Of a DNA stretch of 49,655 nucleotides, positions 25,741 through 33,836 are shown one piece after another. The position numbers were made by a program, and so were the translations under genes. Position 1 is the first letter of the stretch. Every line of letters begins with the position of its first letter. Source of the DNA: an uncultured Eggerthellaceae bacterium (GTDB taxonomy: Bacteria > Actinomycetota > Coriobacteriia > Coriobacteriales > Eggerthellaceae); contig CAJFUR010000156.1 in the NCBI GenBank assembly GCA_904420215.1, forward strand, positions 1 through 49,655. The letters are read 5' to 3'. The notes beneath the pieces were generated by a model. That model was not told the DNA's origin and ran no database searches. It saw only the letters and a list, made by a program, of their open reading frames with translations.

Positions 25741-27468
25741 TTACCTCGCCAGCCGGTAAGAAACCCCCGGGCCGCGCGCGCCTCCCAAGCGCTCGATGCT
25801 TCCGCTGTTCAATAGGCTGTTTATAGCGCGGTTGACCGTCGCCTTCGACTTGCCCACCGCCGCCGCTATGCGACTGGCGCCCACCGGCCCTTCTTCCTGC
25901 GCCATGAACTCGATGATGGCGTATTCCGTGCGGGAGCGAAAGGGCACGTGCCGCGCGCCCGCCCGAACGTCCCGGTCGCTTTGCAAGCAGCCTTGCCCGC
26001 TTGAACCGTCAGCCGGCCGGCCGGCCCGACCATCCCGCACGCCTCCACATTCCCCCGGACAACCGCTTTGACCGCCACTCCACTCGCCTTGATCGCCCTT
26101 GCCGGCACATGCACCGGCTCCCGTACCGCCAGAAGCGCCCCTGTCGCCAGAAGCTCCCGCGCCGCCACGGGCGAAGCGGTCGGGCACGAGTTCCTGCCGC
26201 CGTTTCATGGTGAGGACGAACGACGATATGACGTCTTGGGGAACGGGCGGACTCATGGAAGCTTGGGCAAGGCTCGACTGTATCTGGTAGTAGCCGGTGC
26301 CTTTGTTCTCCACCACGAACCCCTGCTCGGCGTAGTTCTGGGGATAGGCCGTGAATTCCAAGATGCGGGCGAGCGTGCGGTTGCGGCGCGAAGACTCGCC
26401 CAGTTTTCCCAGCTTGTCGATGGTCATGGTGCCGAACAGGCCTCCGGGGTTCATGATTTCCAAGCGGTCTTCGTACATGTTCACCTGCACCTGCGAGCCA
26501 AGCCCCTCGGGCGAGTAGTCCCGGTGCACGAGGGCATTCACCAAAGCTTCCCGCACTGCCACCTCGGGATACTCGGGCACTTCGTAGCGAAACGCCCCCT
26601 CCACGCGCGATGCGGTGCGCATGTTGCGGCGAATGCGCGCCATGGCTTCGCACACCATGTAGGGAATGGAGCCGTCGAAGTTCTTCGAATCCACGAAACG
26701 CTCCCGTCCGGGCGCCACATCGGCCTTGCTGAAGCCGGGAACCAACAGGAAGGTCACGTTGGCCGCAGGAAAGAACTGCTGGGGGAACACGCCAAGAGCC
26801 ATGATGCCCGCAACCGTGGGGAGCAGCCCTCCTGCCTCATCGCGAATCGCAACGCCCATGGCGCACAACAGGTCTTCGTCGCCGAGGCTCTTAATGGCAG
26901 GCGCCGATTCGCTGCGCACGCGCTTCAAGAAGCCTTCCACCATCAGCGGGTCAAGGTGGTGCAGGGCGGCCCCTTCGACAACCCTCCTGTCATGTTCCGG
27001 CTGATGCTGCCCTTCCACGATGCGGCTCACTTCGTACCGGTTCAGGCGGTGGTCGCCGTCCGCCATGCGCACGAAGGCGCCGTCGAGCATGGTTCTGCTC
27101 TTGACATAGCACGGCTTCAAATACGGATCCATTTCGGGAATGTAGGCCCACACCACCGGCGACCCTTCGAATTCCTCCAAGGTTATCTCGGCGCGCACCG
27201 GCGGCTCCACCCGATCGGCGCACGCCTGTGCCAGAGCGTCGGACACCCGTGCTGCATCGAAGCCGGGGGCGGGCGCGAACCCGTTTTTCTCCGACAGGCC
27301 ACACACGATGACGCCGCCCGAGCCGTTCGCGAATGCGGAAACGGTTTCGGCGATGCTCTTGGGAAGCCCGCCGGCCGCCTCCTTCACCTCCACCAAACGC
27401 GTGTCGGTGCCCGTTTTGCGCGCAATGCCCACGAACTCGCCAAGCTGGAACGTGTTGCGCGATGCCAT
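25741..27468 (-). CDS. AlbA/Schlafen-type ATP-binding transcriptional regulator
   Basis: 575 residues. An AlbA_2 (Schlafen-like) domain at about 10-150 (LVEVKEAAGGLPKSIAETV and ANGSGGVIVCGL) is followed by a GHKL-type ATP-binding module at about 300-400 (VREALVNALVHRDYSPEG and EIMNPGGLFGTMT). A Gly/Ala-rich linker spans 434-508 and a winged helix ends the protein (ASRIAAAVGKSKATVNRAIN, then GVSYRLAR). Such proteins are predicted regulators, often autoregulatory or phage-linked. The start at 27468 has AAGGTGGG upstream; the frame stays open to 27621 through repeats, a less likely start. Upstream lies a promoter with repeated operator half-sites. Confidence 0.82.
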   Translation of the reverse strand: MASRNTFQLGEFVGIARKTGTDTRLVEVKEAAGGLPKSIAETVSAFANGSGGVIVCGLSEKNGFAPAPGFDAARVSDALAQACADRVEPPVRAEITLEEFEGSPVVWAYIPEMDPYLKPCYVKSRTMLDGAFVRMADGDHRLNRYEVSRIVEGQHQPEHDRRVVEGAALHHLDPLMVEGFLKRVRSESAPAIKSLGDEDLLCAMGVAIRDEAGGLLPTVAGIMALGVFPQQFFPAANVTFLLVPGFSKADVAPGRERFVDSKNFDGSIPYMVCEAMARIRRNMRTASRVEGAFRYEVPEYPEVAVREALVNALVHRDYSPEGLGSQVQVNMYEDRLEIMNPGGLFGTMTIDKLGKLGESSRRNRTLARILEFTAYPQNYAEQGFVVENKGTGYYQIQSSLAQASMSPPVPQDVISSFVLTMKRRQELVPDRFARGGAGASGDRGASGGTGAGACAGKGDQGEWSGGQSGCPGECGGVRDGRAGRPADGSSGQGCLQSDRDVRAGARHVPFRSRTEYAIIEFMAQEEGPVGASRIAAAVGKSKATVNRAINSLLNSGSIERLGGARGPGVSYRLAR

Positions 27469-27544
27469 AAAACCCACCTTCTCCCTAATGCTCTGTTCCG
27501 CCACGCACCGGCATCCGACCGTCCTTGAAGGGAGGCGGGCGTTT

Positions 27545-27665
27545 TGACTGCATGTGCGCCTGCTTGCACACCTGCATGTGCGCCCGCACGCAGGCATGCA
27601 TACCTGCGTGTGTGCCTGCATGTGCGCCTGCTTGCGTGTGCGCCCGCATGCCCGCCTGCACGCGC
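27545..27665. repeat. Low-complexity GTGCGCCTGC-type repeat in the leader
   Basis: The words TGCATGTGCGCC, CTGCTTGC and GTGCGCCCGCA alternate through about 120 bases with imprecise 12-base spacing. It lies between the operator array and the AlbA-type gene, so it would be transcribed as part of the leader. Translations of it are Cys/Ala-rich and look non-biological. Confidence 0.7.
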
Positions 27666-27667
27666 CA

Positions 27668-27745
27668 TTGGACTTCCGTTGCCCATAGTCTCATAATAGT
27701 CTCAATAAATGAGCCTATTATGAGACTACTGTGAGACTATTTCAA
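27668..27745. promoter_or_regulatory. Promoter with five phased operator half-sites
   Basis: TAGTCTCA at 27686-27693 and 27697-27704 faces its inverted form TGAGACTA at 27721-27728 and 27732-27739; a one-mismatch copy is at 27710-27717. Neighbouring starts are 11 bases apart. On the minus strand TTGAAA (27740-27745), 17 bases, CATAAT (27717-27722) forms a promoter towards the AlbA-type gene with two half-sites in its spacer. A weaker plus-strand promoter is TTGGAC (27668-27673), 18 bases, CATAAT (27692-27697). Confidence 0.75.
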
Positions 27746-27835
27746 GAGGCAAAAGCAAGAAACGGGCAGCTTCGCGCAAAATGCTCCGGACGACGGAGGC
27801 CAAACGCCACGCCACGGCAGCAGCAACGGCGATTG

Positions 27836-27935
27836 CGGCCGCAGCCGTCGTGGCTGCCGGCCTTGCAGGAGGCGCGGGTGCGCTACCTCACCAGCCGGTA
27901 AGACACCCCGGGGCCGCGCACGCCAGCGCATGCGT
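27836..27935 (-). pseudogene. Remnant of the 3' end of a second AlbA-type regulator gene
   Basis: The minus strand encodes VRGPGVSYRLVR-stop, matching ARGPGVSYRLAR-stop at the end of the gene at 25741-27468. Similarity continues into the 3' flank (CCGGCCTTGC and neighbouring words are shared), about 75-90 bases in all. Upstream, the frame reads VGAS and then jumps to the C-terminal end, as if the winged helix between them had been deleted. No start or upstream domains remain. It is therefore a duplicated, mostly lost paralogue, not a functional gene. Confidence 0.6.
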
Positions 27936-28111
27936 GGCCAGAAGCGCCCACCCCCGCCCCCACCCCGCCATGCGGCGGGGGGCGTCAACGGGGACGTGAA
28001 CCTTTCATAATCGTTAGCGAGCGAAAAGCCAAGCGCAAGGTTTCCGCAAGGTGGTTCCCGTAAAGTGGAACCGCTCGACGAAACGCGGCATCCATGGAAC
28101 AGGAGACGTAC

Positions 28112-28210
28112 ATGAAGAAGACTTGGCTGATTGCGGCACCGGTTTTGGCCCTCGGCGTTTTGGGCGTGTGCCTCATCCTGCAAACGCCCCGGCTGACGAA
28201 GGCGCGCTAG
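28112..28210 (+). CDS. Possible 32-residue small membrane protein
   Basis: ATG with AGGAG 7 bases upstream, encoding MKKTWLIAAPVLALGVLG and continuing to a stop after TKAR. The product is two positively charged residues, a hydrophobic helix of about 20 residues, and a basic tail: a typical small membrane peptide or an orphan signal peptide. Neighbours do not explain it. It could also be the surviving 5' end of a decayed exported protein, given the pseudogene remnant nearby. Confidence 0.4.
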   Translation: MKKTWLIAAPVLALGVLGVCLILQTPRLTKAR

Positions 28211-28499
28211 AAGCGTGGGTGCGGCGCACCCTGCCTTTCTCCATTCTGCCCGCAATTATAGCATCGTACCCCGCATTGCCGCCTTCCCCTTCGCCGTATC
28301 GAAAAGATGCGGCTTCGCAAGCGGGGCAGAGAGGTCGGCGCGCTCGTGGTCGGGCCTGCAGGTGCGCAAAGCCTAGACGGGAGCCTTGCGCCAAAGGAAG
28401 CCTGACCACGCGCTCCCGCAGGAGGCCTGACTGCACGCCCCCGCGAAAAGCCCGGCCGTGCGCCCCGACAGAAAGCCCGAACGCGCTCCGGCCGCACCC
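28211..28499. repeat. Intergenic region with four 25-base tandem repeats
   Basis: Degenerate units beginning AAGCCTGA, AGGCCTGA, AAGCCCGG and AAGCCCGA start at 28398, 28423, 28448 and 28473, exactly 25 bases apart, and end two bases before the stop of the HipA-like gene. No gene is supported in the rest. Confidence 0.7.
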
Positions 28500-29702
28500 C
28501 TACCGCGCGATGCGGTCAAGAGCATCCAGATTCCTGCGAACACCGCCTACAACTGCAGCGATACGATGCTCGGGGATGTTGGGGTTCTTCGAAAGGATGG
28601 CCTGCACGGCCTCGGGGAAGTCCGCGAGCGTGCTCATGTCCAGCCAACCGAAATGCCCTTCGAACAGGCGCACCTGATCAGCCGGCTTCATGCCCTGGGC
28701 CTTGAAGGGCTTGGCCCGGTAGAGGAAATCGCCGGGCACCTCCAGAAGCTCGGCGTCCGACCACAGGCACGAGCCCGTGTCGAACACGGGGGCCAAACGC
28801 GTGACCGACAGCGTTTCCACATTGCGGATGAGGCCGAAGTTGCGGTAGTGGCGGTCGCGGTTCGCCAGCACGAAGTCGCCGACGAACATTTTCGCAAGCG
28901 CGGTTACAACCTCGTTGCCGTCAAGTCCCACATCCTCGCAACGGCGCACGTAGAACTGCAGCTCGGAAAGGTTGTTCGGCCGCTTCGCGTTGCGCACCAC
29001 GTCCCATGCGGCCACCAGCTCCTCGTCGGGACCCAGCATGTTCCCGCACGCCGAGTACGTGCGCCGGCCGTCCTCGAAAAGCCAGTAGGGCACGAACTCG
29101 CCGGGCTCCATGAGGCGTCGGTGCAGTTCCGTGGCCACCACCTCGTTGTACGGTTCCTGATTCGCAAGGCCCACGCCGGCCTTCAGCAGCACGCGCCGAC
29201 CGTCGATGATCTTCCATTTCTTCAAAAGGTCGCCGCCAAGGGTGCTGTTGGGCGACGAGAGGCTCATGCGCGCGTAATCGGGCGCGTCGGGCGATGAGCC
29301 TGCGGAATCCTGCCCCAATGTGAGGAAACCCAGATCGTCGGTGAAATCGTTGTCGAAGAAGTTGATGGCGTCCCATGTCTTCGGATCGCTTGCGTCGTTG
29401 AGCCAGTAGCGGTCGGAAAGCGACAGGCCGAAGCTTTTCTCTGCCAGCTCCAACGTGCTTTCCAGATGCAAGTTCTCAAGCAGCCGCCTCACCTGAGCCC
29501 GCGAGGCAGGAATGGCCCGGTGCCGCCACCAATAGTTCAACTCGCGCTTCGAAACGCTGCCGTGGCGGTCGGCCAGCCCGAACGGGGCCGCCTCGGGGTT
29601 GACCACCTCGCAGATGCGCACCGCCTTGTGACCGTCCAAATCGTAGTCGAAGGAGAACACCGGTGTGTTCTTGTTCATGAGCATGTAACGGGCAAGCGGC
29701 AC
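28500..29702 (-). CDS. HipA-like kinase without a HipB partner
   Basis: 400-residue protein kinase-like protein. LSLSDRYWLN and KTWDAINFFDNDFTDDLG mark the solo HipA-like family common in Firmicutes. RVLLKAGVG carries the probable ATP-site lysine, VLANRDRHYRNFGLIRN the catalytic loop (Asp and Asn of the kinase triad), and LAPVFDTGSCLW the metal-binding Asp. These proteins phosphorylate Ser/Thr residues, but this group's target is unknown. The GTG at 29702 is preferred because AAGGAGG ends 5 bases before it; GTG at 29708 overlaps the ribosome site and ATG at 29684 is too far. No helix-turn-helix gene is adjacent; instead a BspA-like gene lies 61 bases upstream. Confidence 0.82.
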   Translation of the reverse strand: MPLARYMLMNKNTPVFSFDYDLDGHKAVRICEVVNPEAAPFGLADRHGSVSKRELNYWWRHRAIPASRAQVRRLLENLHLESTLELAEKSFGLSLSDRYWLNDASDPKTWDAINFFDNDFTDDLGFLTLGQDSAGSSPDAPDYARMSLSSPNSTLGGDLLKKWKIIDGRRVLLKAGVGLANQEPYNEVVATELHRRLMEPGEFVPYWLFEDGRRTYSACGNMLGPDEELVAAWDVVRNAKRPNNLSELQFYVRRCEDVGLDGNEVVTALAKMFVGDFVLANRDRHYRNFGLIRNVETLSVTRLAPVFDTGSCLWSDAELLEVPGDFLYRAKPFKAQGMKPADQVRLFEGHFGWLDMSTLADFPEAVQAILSKNPNIPEHRIAAVVGGVRRNLDALDRIAR

Positions 29703-29763
29703 GGGCACCTCCTTTTCCCTGTCCTCTTCGTTGTCGGGAGCGGGCCGGAATCTGCTTTAGGAA

Positions 29764-30324
29764 TTATCGGGGAACGCCAGTTTCGCAATACTTCAAGCTC
29801 TCCTGCGCAGACACTCCCCAATGAACATGCGGCAAATCCAATCCGTAAGAAACTATGTCGCCCGATCCTAAACCGTCTTCGCTTTTCCCGGTACGAATAC
29901 TGTATCCGCACCAGGTTCTGTAGTGGCATTCCGTGTAGAATTCATAATCCTCTTGAAAAGTGTCCGCACAGACTTCCACATAAAACCCCTCGGGTCTGCG
30001 ATCGGCTTCGCAGAGAATCGTGAGTTCGCGTGGCTCCTTTCCGTCTATGGTGAATTTAAACTCTCCGCGGAAATCTCCGAAAGTGTATGCGGGAACAACT
30101 TTTACGCTTTTCGGAATGAAAACACAGCACATGCTTTCCGTCACTTCGGAAAAGGCATCTTTCGCCAAGGCGTAGATTCCGTCGGGAACCGAAAAGAACG
30201 ATCCCTCGCCACGGATTTCAAGCAGAACACGGTTTTGATGCTCGTCGAGTCCTTCTCTTATCTCGAAACCCCGCTCGTCGGTATAGGTGGATTCCGAAAC
30301 AATCTCGGCCTTTGCTTCAGACAC
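29764..30324 (-). CDS. Hypothetical protein with a BspA-like repeat
   Basis: 186 residues without a signal peptide or membrane segment. The middle (VPDGIYALAKDAFSEV, then VFIPKSVKVVPAYTFGDF, then LTILCEADRRPEG) follows the leucine-rich repeat-5 pattern of BspA-like proteins: strand, conserved Ala-Phe, and I-P-x-S-V. The C-terminal 70 residues (YEFYTECHYRTWCGYSIRTG) are unrecognised. Codon and base use are clearly less G+C-rich than neighbours, suggesting transfer. The GTG start has AAGGAGGG 6 bases upstream. It precedes the HipA-like kinase gene by 61 bases on the same strand, so the two probably form one unit; it might be the kinase's partner or substrate, which is speculation. Confidence 0.7.
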   Translation of the reverse strand: MSEAKAEIVSESTYTDERGFEIREGLDEHQNRVLLEIRGEGSFFSVPDGIYALAKDAFSEVTESMCCVFIPKSVKVVPAYTFGDFRGEFKFTIDGKEPRELTILCEADRRPEGFYVEVCADTFQEDYEFYTECHYRTWCGYSIRTGKSEDGLGSGDIVSYGLDLPHVHWGVSAQESLKYCETGVPR

Positions 30325-30573
30325 GCCTGTCCCTCCTTTCAGCGTTCGTTACATTTTATGGCATTTTTTCAAGCGCCAAATCGACACTTTTGCAAGGTTT
30401 TTTAGAGAGACATCGGCCATGCAGCGGAAAGGACGCCCAAAGCGCGCGGCGGGCAAGACAGGACGCCCACGGGTTGCAGGCCCCGCGGGTGCCCAAACGC
30501 GCCGCAAACCGCGGGCCCCGCGGGTGCCCAAACGCGCCCGCGGGCGCGCGGGGCCGCAAGGCTGCAACGGGAA
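30325..30573. repeat. Intergenic region with a 23-base direct repeat
   Basis: A 23-base sequence starting CCCCGCGGGTGCCCAAACGC occurs at 30481-30503 and 30516-30538 (35-base period). The part next to the BspA-like gene (30345-30415) is A+T-rich and likely contains its promoter, with a TTGAAAAAATGCCATAAAAT-type stretch on the minus strand. No gene is supported. Confidence 0.6.
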
Positions 30574-31572
30574 CTACGCGCCGGGGGAAGCCTGGCTGCG
30601 CGCCGCTTTCAGCGAGTCGGCCATGTTGTTGAGCGCGGCGTCGCTGAAGCCTTCGCTGTAGGCACTCGGGATGACCACCGTGCCGCCCGACCCCTTCACG
30701 CTTTCGTACAGAAGGTGCATGGTGCGCAAGCGCAGGGCCACCTCGTTTTCCTCGTACACCTTCGCGGCGTCCACGAGCATGGACGAGATGTCCTTTTCCA
30801 CCTCGGCCAACACCATGCGGGCGTTCTTGTCGCGCTCGGCTTGGGCCTCCACGGACATGGCCTCCTGCAGGCCCTGCGGAATGACGATGTCGCGGATTTC
30901 CACCGACAGCACCGTGATGCCCCAAGCCGACGTGCGCTCCTCGATGACCTCCTGCAGTTCCTGGTCCAGCTGGTTGCGCCGGACGGCCACCTCGGACACG
31001 CTCGCGCGGCCAATGGCGTCGCGCAGCGCCGTCTGCGCCGCCAGCGACACGGAGTTGTAGTAGTTCTCCACCTCCAGGCACGCCTTTTCGGCGTCCCACA
31101 CCATCCAGAACAGCACGGCGTCCACGTTGATGGGCACCAAGTCGCTGGTCAGCGTTTCCTCGGCGCTGAAGCCCGTGACCATGATGCGCTGGTCCACCTT
31201 GAGCGCCGTCTGCTCCAGAAACGGAATGGTGAAGTACAGCCCCGGCCCCTTGGTGCGGCTGAACTTGCCGAACCGCAGTACCACCACCCGCTCCCACTGC
31301 AGCGCAATGTGCACGGACATGACGGCCAGACACGCCACCGCGAAGGACACCAGAACCGCCCAGACGTTGAACCTGCCCACCAGCGCAAGCGCAACGGCAA
31401 GCACGATGCAGAACGCCACCACGAACACGAACGCCGAAAACGCCAGCGACCCGTTCTGGGAGGTTCGGGGCTCGACGCGCGAGTTGTACCCTTCCAGCGA
31501 CGCCGACTTGCGCGAACGCGCGCCCGAGGCTTCGGCGGCCTCGGCCTTATTCTTTCCCTTGGGATTTCTCAT
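30574..31572 (-). CDS. SPFH/stomatin-like (slipin) membrane protein
   Basis: 332 residues. A basic N-terminus is followed by one or two hydrophobic segments (about residues 42-88), then an SPFH/band 7 domain (about 88-260) with VVLRFGKFSRTKGPGLYFTIPFLE, the slipin signature, and ITVLSVEIRDIVIPQGLQEAM. A coiled-coil-prone helix (QAERDKNARMVLAEVEKD) and a short tail end it. Slipins scaffold membrane microdomains; usually an NfeD protease-like gene is adjacent, and none is seen here. Its start overlaps the upstream GntR gene's end by 26 bases, implying translational coupling. Confidence 0.85.
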   Translation of the reverse strand: MRNPKGKNKAEAAEASGARSRKSASLEGYNSRVEPRTSQNGSLAFSAFVFVVAFCIVLAVALALVGRFNVWAVLVSFAVACLAVMSVHIALQWERVVVLRFGKFSRTKGPGLYFTIPFLEQTALKVDQRIMVTGFSAEETLTSDLVPINVDAVLFWMVWDAEKACLEVENYYNSVSLAAQTALRDAIGRASVSEVAVRRNQLDQELQEVIEERTSAWGITVLSVEIRDIVIPQGLQEAMSVEAQAERDKNARMVLAEVEKDISSMLVDAAKVYEENEVALRLRTMHLLYESVKGSGGTVVIPSAYSEGFSDAALNNMADSLKAARSQASPGA

Positions 31573-31987
31573 ACCCGCCTCGTCTCATGCTCGTCTTGCC
31601 CGCCGCGTCCGCCTGAACGCGATGGGCAACGTCTATCATCTTCAACATCACCTCGTCGATGGACATTCCCAGCGACAGACACCGCTTGATGGCGCTTTCT
31701 ATCTCGGTGTCCGCAATCGACTGCACGTCGTCGGCCGCCAAGTTGCCTATGTCGCGCACGAACACGCCGCGCCCGCGGACGGATTCCACGTAGCCGTCGT
31801 GCTCCAGATTGACGTACACCTTGCTCACGGTGTTGTAGTTGATGGCGGCCTCCACGGCCAAGGTTCGCACGCTGGGAAGCTGGTCGCCGGGCTTGTAGTA
31901 GCCGGTCTTGATCAGGTAGACGAACCGGTTGCGCAGTTGCACCCACACCGGCAGCCCCGACGATTCGTCTATCTCGAACAGCGCCAT
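31547..31987 (-). CDS. GntR-family regulator, short YtrA-like form
   Basis: 146 residues. The winged-helix domain (about residues 10-75) carries LPVWVQLRNRFVYLIKTGYY, then GDQLPSVRTLAVEAAINYNT and VSKVYVNLEHDGYVESVRGRG, a full GntR signature. The remaining 65 residues form a helical dimerisation tail, as in the YtrA subfamily, which regulates adjacent membrane protein genes. The start at 31987 puts the domain at the N-terminus; the frame is open further upstream but with G+C-biased nonsense. It overlaps the SPFH gene, its probable target, and lies 119 bases downstream of the NrfD gene. Confidence 0.87.
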   Translation of the reverse strand: MALFEIDESSGLPVWVQLRNRFVYLIKTGYYKPGDQLPSVRTLAVEAAINYNTVSKVYVNLEHDGYVESVRGRGVFVRDIGNLAADDVQSIADTEIESAIKRCLSLGMSIDEVMLKMIDVAHRVQADAAGKTSMRRGGYEKSQGKE

Positions 31988-32106
31988 GTCGCTTCTTTCA
32001 CTCGCGCGCGGAACGGCCCATGCCGCCGCCCAGTCGGGCATGCCCCCTTCGTCCGCTTCGCATTGTACCGGATAATCGCCCCGCACGGCCGCAAACGAAG
32101 CCCAAC

Positions 32107-32979
32107 TCAATGCATTCCCGACCAAACTACGCAGAAGCGCAGGATCAACCCGCCGGCAATGCACAGCACGTCCACCGGAAGCAGCCGCAACGCGCGCCGG
32201 GTGACGGCCATGAACGCCTCGACCACCAACGGCGCCGCCAACCCCAGCGCCGCGACGCCCACCACCAGCCAGCCGCCGAAGCCCTCCGGATCCAGCAGCA
32301 AACGCAGGGACTCGTGCGCCACCGGGTTTGCGAACGCAAGCGCCAGAAACGCCGCGAGAGCCACCGCCTCCAGACACAGCACCGCCAGATGCGCGCGGTG
32401 CAGCGCGGCCAGCCAGCCGCCCAGCAGGCTCCCAGCCCGGCCGAACGACGCCACGATGAACGTTGCCGACAGCCCCGCCGAAAGCGACGACAGCAAAAAC
32501 AGCGCCGGAACGGCCGCGTTATTCCACAGCGCAACCGCCTCCACGCACGCCACGAACACGCCCGTGTACCCCATCATGCACAAAGATGCCGCCACGCACA
32601 CGACCTCGGCCGCCTTGCGCGCGCGGGCGCGGACGGCAGGAACGCGCGCCGCGCTCGTCACTGCCAGAAACCCGCCCACCAGCAACGAGACGAGCAGCGT
32701 GTACGACCCGAACGACAGGACGGACAGCGTCGGGCGCGTGAACAGCAGGTAGAACAAGTCGGGACGCCCCAAATCCAACAGCAGGCACAGGGCGGCAAGG
32801 CACAGCACCACGAAGCCCGCGACGTAGCACGCGGCTTTCAGCCGCTCGAACGCCTCCGTCTGTTCGCGGGAACGGTTCCGCCTCCGGTGGAACGCGAGCG
32901 ACCACAGCGCCGCCGTGCACAGCAGGCCCGCGCCGAATCCTCCCAGAAACAGGTACGTCATCACCAGCGTCCCGAGCAT
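32107..32979 (-). CDS. NrfD/PsrC-type membrane anchor of the second reductase
   Basis: 290 residues with eight predicted helices. YLFLGGFGAGLLCTAAL in helix 1, LDLGRPDLFYLLFTRP after helix 2, and YTGVFVACVEAVALWN are NrfD/PsrC features; D-x-G-R-P lies next to the quinol site in this family. It would oxidise menaquinol for the DMSO reductase-type enzyme encoded upstream. It is the last gene of the operon, separated from the chaperone gene by a 158-base gap that holds a strong hairpin, so its expression may be lower than that of the preceding genes. AGGGGGAG precedes the ATG. Confidence 0.85.
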   Translation of the reverse strand: MLGTLVMTYLFLGGFGAGLLCTAALWSLAFHRRRNRSREQTEAFERLKAACYVAGFVVLCLAALCLLLDLGRPDLFYLLFTRPTLSVLSFGSYTLLVSLLVGGFLAVTSAARVPAVRARARKAAEVVCVAASLCMMGYTGVFVACVEAVALWNNAAVPALFLLSSLSAGLSATFIVASFGRAGSLLGGWLAALHRAHLAVLCLEAVALAAFLALAFANPVAHESLRLLLDPEGFGGWLVVGVAALGLAAPLVVEAFMAVTRRALRLLPVDVLCIAGGLILRFCVVWSGMH

Positions 32980-33099
32980 CTTCGTCTCCCCCTCCCCCTA
33001 GATGCCGTGGACCATGATAGGCCGTCCGAACGCGCCGCGCCACCCGCCGCGGCAAAAAGGGGGCAGCAAGGCGGGCGGGGCCGGCGGCCATGCGGCTTT

Positions 33100-33131
33100 G
33101 CGGGGCGGGACGGGCAACGAGCCCGCCCCGC
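33100..33131 (-). terminator. Hairpin inside the reductase operon
   Basis: GCGGGGCGGG at 33100-33109 pairs perfectly with 33122-33131 around a 12-base loop, 7 bases past the TorD stop and upstream of the anchor gene. It lacks a T tract and may be an attenuator or RNA-stability hairpin rather than an end. Confidence 0.5.
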
Positions 33132-33137
33132 CCCGCC

Positions 33138-33797
33138 TCACGCCCGCTGCTGCAGAAGCGAGTCGAGCGACTCCTTGTCCGTACGGAGGAGCGCCAGCAG
33201 CAGTTCGCACAGCAGCACGAAGAACTCCGCGCCCTCGGCTTCTCCAAGGCGCTGCGCAAACCGGGGCACCCACTTCAAAAGGTGGGCTTCCAGAAAGTCG
33301 CGTTGAGCCTTTGCCGTCTCGGCGTCGAAGGAAGGGGCTCCCTCCGCCAGACGCAAACTCAGCCGCCTCATGAAGTCGAGTTCGATTGCAAGGTGGTCAT
33401 CCGCCTCGTTGCCTTGGCCCTCCAACGCAAGCCCGCACGAGGCGTACACGCGGCGGACTTCCAGCGTGCTCTCCTGAAACAGCAGGCCGTCGTCGGAAAC
33501 GTACACCGATTCCCAGATGGGGGCCTCCAGAAACGAAGGCCCCTCGAACAGGCGGGCGTACACTCCCCGCTGGTCGGAAACGAACGCTGCGCGTTCGTCG
33601 TCCGCGAAGGAGGCCCAGAGGTCCCGATAGCGGGCATAGCTTTCCCGTTCGCCCTCGGGGAGCAGCGCGTCGAACACGGCACGCGTTTCTTTGGAGAACA
33701 GGACATCGAACAACTCCCTTTCAGGCTCTGCGGCGAAAGCTGAGCCGAACACCTGATAGCAATAGGCACGGGCTACCATGTCGCTTGCGAAATCCAT
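33138..33797 (-). CDS. TorD/DmsD-family chaperone of the second reductase
   Basis: 219-residue helical protein. RLFEGPSFLEAPIWESVYVSD (about residues 81-102) is the conserved segment of DmsD/TorD proteins (FxGPxxxxxPPWESVY type), and ADDHLAIELDFMRRLSLR corresponds to the D-H-x-x-x-E-L-x-F-M motif that contacts Tat signals. It lies between the ferredoxin and anchor genes and should mature the catalytic subunit at 34428-37037. The SVY motif is closer to DmsD than is that of the TorD at 1032-1661. Confidence 0.87.
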   Translation of the reverse strand: MDFASDMVARAYCYQVFGSAFAAEPERELFDVLFSKETRAVFDALLPEGERESYARYRDLWASFADDERAAFVSDQRGVYARLFEGPSFLEAPIWESVYVSDDGLLFQESTLEVRRVYASCGLALEGQGNEADDHLAIELDFMRRLSLRLAEGAPSFDAETAKAQRDFLEAHLLKWVPRFAQRLGEAEGAEFFVLLCELLLALLRTDKESLDSLLQQRA

Positions 33798-33836
33798 CGA
33801 TGCCCCCTTCCGGCACTCCTTCGCGTTTCAGCGTCC

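Noticed and set aside
27525-27734. A 69-residue Cys-rich peptide
   Set aside because: It is a translation of the GTGCGCCTGC repeat and runs into the operator array, with no ribosome site.
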